Source: JAUIAI01 sp963976885 (GTDB taxonomy: Bacteria; Pseudomonadota; Gammaproteobacteria; Burkholderiales; Burkholderiaceae_E). Taken from it: DNA of 8,788 nt. The notes below the pieces were generated by a model that was not told the origin of the DNA, made no database searches, and saw only the letters and a list, made by a program, of their open reading frames with translations. This document shows, in pieces, positions 6,715-8,788 of this stretch. The translations under genes and the position numbers were made by a program. The stretch lies in contig CAXBNM010000193.1 in assembly GCA_963976885.1 (NCBI GenBank), forward strand, positions 1 through 8,788, read 5' to 3'. The stretch's first letter is position 1. Each line of letters begins with the position of its first letter.

Positions 6715-6750
6715 CAAAAAGGGCGATGACTCGAGTCATCGCCCTTTTTG
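6715..6750. terminator. Bidirectional rho-independent terminator (36-base perfect palindrome)
   Basis: The arm AAAAAGGGCGATGAC (6716-6730) pairs perfectly with its complement GTCATCGCCCTTTTT (6735-6749) around TCGA; one further C-G pair closes at 6715/6750. The RNA would form a GC-rich 10-pair stem with a four-base loop, followed by a U tract in either direction. It lies between the convergent plus-strand oxidoreductase gene (ends 6609) and minus-strand glucan synthase gene (ends 6790), so it should terminate both. Confidence 0.93.
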
Positions 6751-6789
6751 CTGGCCGCCCGCCGGGCGACCCCGCCGACTATGCGCGGC

Positions 6790-8788
6790 TCAGTCTGAAC
6801 CGCCAGCGCGGGCCATCGAAGGCACCGACACCAGAGCGGGCATACCGGCGAGTGCCCCGCCTTGCCAGCCGGCTGCTGCCGCGGGCTGCTCTTGCTCGCG
6901 CTCGGGCAGCACCGAGAAGAACGCGCAGATGACAGCGGCCAGATACGGCACGGCTTGCAGAGCCAGAATCCACATCCAGAGTGCGCTCTCGATGTGCTCG
7001 GGGCGGCGGGTAATGTAGACACCCGCCACACAGACGGCCAGCGCCAGCAGCAAGCCGCCTTCTTCGCGGACCTGACTGAGCGCACGGCTCAGCATCGAGC
7101 GCGGCGCCGCCTTGGCGACCTTCTTGCTGCTTGCCTCAGTGGCTTTGGCACCGGTGGTCGGCTTGGCCGCACTGGTACCGGCGCCACCGGCCTTCTCGGT
7201 GATTTCAAAGACAGCGGTGCGCTTGAACAAGCCGGTGAACACACCCAGCGCGATACCGTGCGAGAGCGCCATGCCGGCCAGCGCCGAACCCATCACGTCC
7301 GAGAAGCTGCATGGCACACGACGCCAGTAAAGCAGCGGCCCCATCAGCGCCTTACCGGCAAAGAACACGAACACCGGCAGCATGAACAACAGGATCGGCA
7401 GGCTGAACAGATGCGGCGCCCAGATGATGCCGATCGTCCAGAACATGGCGGCAAAGGCAAACACGAGGTGCAAGGCATCGCCGAACCAGGACATCCAGCC
7501 GGCCACAAAGTGGTAACGCTGACCATCGGACAGCTTGCGGGTGGGTTGCCCGTTCTCATCCAGATCGGCCGTGCCACGGAAAATCGAACCGGCGTGCGCC
7601 TTCATGATCTGCATCGCACCCTGAGCCCAGCGGCGACGCTGCTTGCGGAATGCCGAGAAGGTGTCAGGCGTCAGACCACGGCCCATCACTTCGTCGACAT
7701 AGACGGTACGCAGACCGGCTTTCATCAGCCGCAAGCCAAGTTCGGTGTCTTCGCAAATACACCACTGCGACCAGCGACCATGGTCATTGAGCGCTTCGGC
7801 GCGAATCAGCGACATCGTGCCGTGCTGAATGATGGCATCACGCTCGTTGCGGTGATGCATGCCAACCCGGAAAAAGCCGTCGTATTCAAAGTTCATCATC
7901 CGGCGGAACGCCTGACGATGCCAGTCGCGGTGCGCCTGCGGCGCCTGCACAACCGCCACGGTCGGATCATCGAACTTGCTGATCAGGCCATGCAACCAGT
8001 TGGCATTGACTTCATAGTCAGCATCGACCACGCCGATGATTTCCGCGTCCGGGTCGGTCTGCTCAAGCGCAAAGTTCAGCGCACCAGCCTTGTAACCGGG
8101 CCAGCTGGGCAGATGGAAGAAGCGGAAGCGATCATCCAGACGGGCCATGTGATCGCGCACCGGCTCCCACAACGCCGCATTCTTGGTGTTGTTGTCGATG
8201 ACCAGCACTTCGAAGTTTTCGTAGTTCAGTGCGGCCAGGCTGTTGATGGTGCCAATCACCATTTCGGGCGGCTCGTTACAGCAGGCCAGATGGATGGACA
8301 CCTTGGGCTGGCGATGCGTGGGTGCCAGCGGCTTGGACTCAAACTGGCGCCGCAGGTTGCCCTTCCAGAACATCTCGGCAAACTCGAAGCCATTGGCCAG
8401 CAGAATCAACACCATCATGGCCAGACTTGGCACCAGCACCGCCACACCTATCCAGTCGACCGGGCGCATGTAGTAATCGGCGGGGATGGCGAGAATCCAC
8501 ACACTGAGCGACACCACGGCCTGAATGAGCGCGGCGTAGAAGATTCGGCTCGGCAGGCGCAGATGGCTGAACGCAAACAGAAACACAATCATCGGTACCA
8601 GTGCCAGCACCGAGGCGATGATGGCCTTGGATTCCCAGTTCGGATCGGCATCGATCGGGCCGCTCAGAGGGAACTTCAGCTCACGGTTGGAATCGAACAT
8701 GCCCCAGTACGAACCGACCCGGCCCTCGGTGGCCCGCTTCCAGGGCTGGTCGATGCCTTCCATCAGGAAGTAATCCCAGTTCTGGTTT
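6790..8788 (-). CDS. NdvB-type membrane glucan synthase: GH17 tail + GT2 domain, 5' end missing
   Basis: The frame ends at TGA (complement 6790-6792) and is still open at the right edge, so the N-terminus is missing. Codons upstream of the ATG at 8763 read NQNWDYFL and continue the domain, so that ATG is internal. Counting from it, residues 1-35 (GIDQPWK, VGSYWG) look like the end of a GH17 beta-glucan domain. Three membrane helices follow (about 48-65, 74-94, 104-122), then a GT2 domain with all processive-synthase motifs: D190 (VIDNN), DAD 247-249, ED 338-339, and QRRRW 375-379. Further helices lie at about 427-448, 452-470, 489-511, 570-584 and 592-617. A Lys/Ala/Thr-rich linker (about 521-556) separates the last pair. 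GH17-GT2 fusions such as NdvB make cyclic or linear beta-1,3-linked glucans from UDP-glucose at the inner membrane. The product here is inferred from that family, not seen. Confidence 0.88.
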   Translation of the reverse strand, partial: NQNWDYFLMEGIDQPWKRATEGRVGSYWGMFDSNRELKFPLSGPIDADPNWESKAIIASVLALVPMIVFLFAFSHLRLPSRIFYAALIQAVVSLSVWILAIPADYYMRPVDWIGVAVLVPSLAMMVLILLANGFEFAEMFWKGNLRRQFESKPLAPTHRQPKVSIHLACCNEPPEMVIGTINSLAALNYENFEVLVIDNNTKNAALWEPVRDHMARLDDRFRFFHLPSWPGYKAGALNFALEQTDPDAEIIGVVDADYEVNANWLHGLISKFDDPTVAVVQAPQAHRDWHRQAFRRMMNFEYDGFFRVGMHHRNERDAIIQHGTMSLIRAEALNDHGRWSQWCICEDTELGLRLMKAGLRTVYVDEVMGRGLTPDTFSAFRKQRRRWAQGAMQIMKAHAGSIFRGTADLDENGQPTRKLSDGQRYHFVAGWMSWFGDALHLVFAFAAMFWTIGIIWAPHLFSLPILLFMLPVFVFFAGKALMGPLLYWRRVPCSFSDVMGSALAGMALSHGIALGVFTGLFKRTAVFEITEKAGGAGTSAAKPTTGAKATEASSKKVAKAAPRSMLSRALSQVREEGGLLLALAVCVAGVYITRRPEHIESALWMWILALQAVPYLAAVICAFFSVLPEREQEQPAAAAGWQGGALAGMPALVSVPSMARAGGSD

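Overview
The window looks like chromosomal DNA of a Gram-negative proteobacterium, most likely a gammaproteobacterium. The coding DNA is GC-rich, the prkA-yeaH-spoVR order is typical of proteobacteria, and a GH17-GT2 (NdvB-type) glucan synthase sits beside it. The genus cannot be fixed from the sequence alone. No insertion sequence, CRISPR array, tRNA, rRNA or phage gene was seen.

Layout from left to right. (1) Positions 1-418, minus strand: the N-terminal 139 codons of a protein that looks HDOD-like; the rest lies outside the window. (2) Positions 419-1052: a divergent intergenic region of about 630 bases, less GC-rich than its surroundings. It holds a plausible sigma-70-type promoter for the next operon, a 14-base perfect palindrome and a 7-base inverted repeat, but no convincing gene. 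(3) Positions 1053-5779, plus strand: three tightly packed genes, prkA (AAA+ protein kinase or protease, YeaG family), yeaH (DUF444, von Willebrand A domain) and spoVR (YcgB family). Gaps are 20 and 9 bases, and each gene has its own Shine-Dalgarno sequence. (4) Positions 5890-6609, plus strand: a cytoplasmic DsbA-family thiol oxidoreductase (FrnE-like) with a CPWC active site, 110 bases after spoVR with no evident terminator between. (5) Positions 6715-6750: a perfect 36-base palindrome with A and T tracts, a textbook bidirectional terminator between convergent genes. (6) Positions 6790-8788, minus strand: the C-terminal part of a membrane glucan synthase, with the tail of a GH17 domain followed by a processive GT2 domain; its start is beyond the window.

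How they work together: PrkA, YeaH and SpoVR form a conserved but poorly understood stress and stationary-phase module. An AAA+ ATPase next to a VWA protein with an intact MIDAS motif resembles the AAA+/VWA pairs (MoxR-VWA, chelatases) that remodel or activate a client. SpoVR, with conserved His and Glu residues that could bind metal, is a candidate client or effector; that is inference. The oxidoreductase may be co-transcribed with the module. The glucan synthase is a separate envelope-polysaccharide function.
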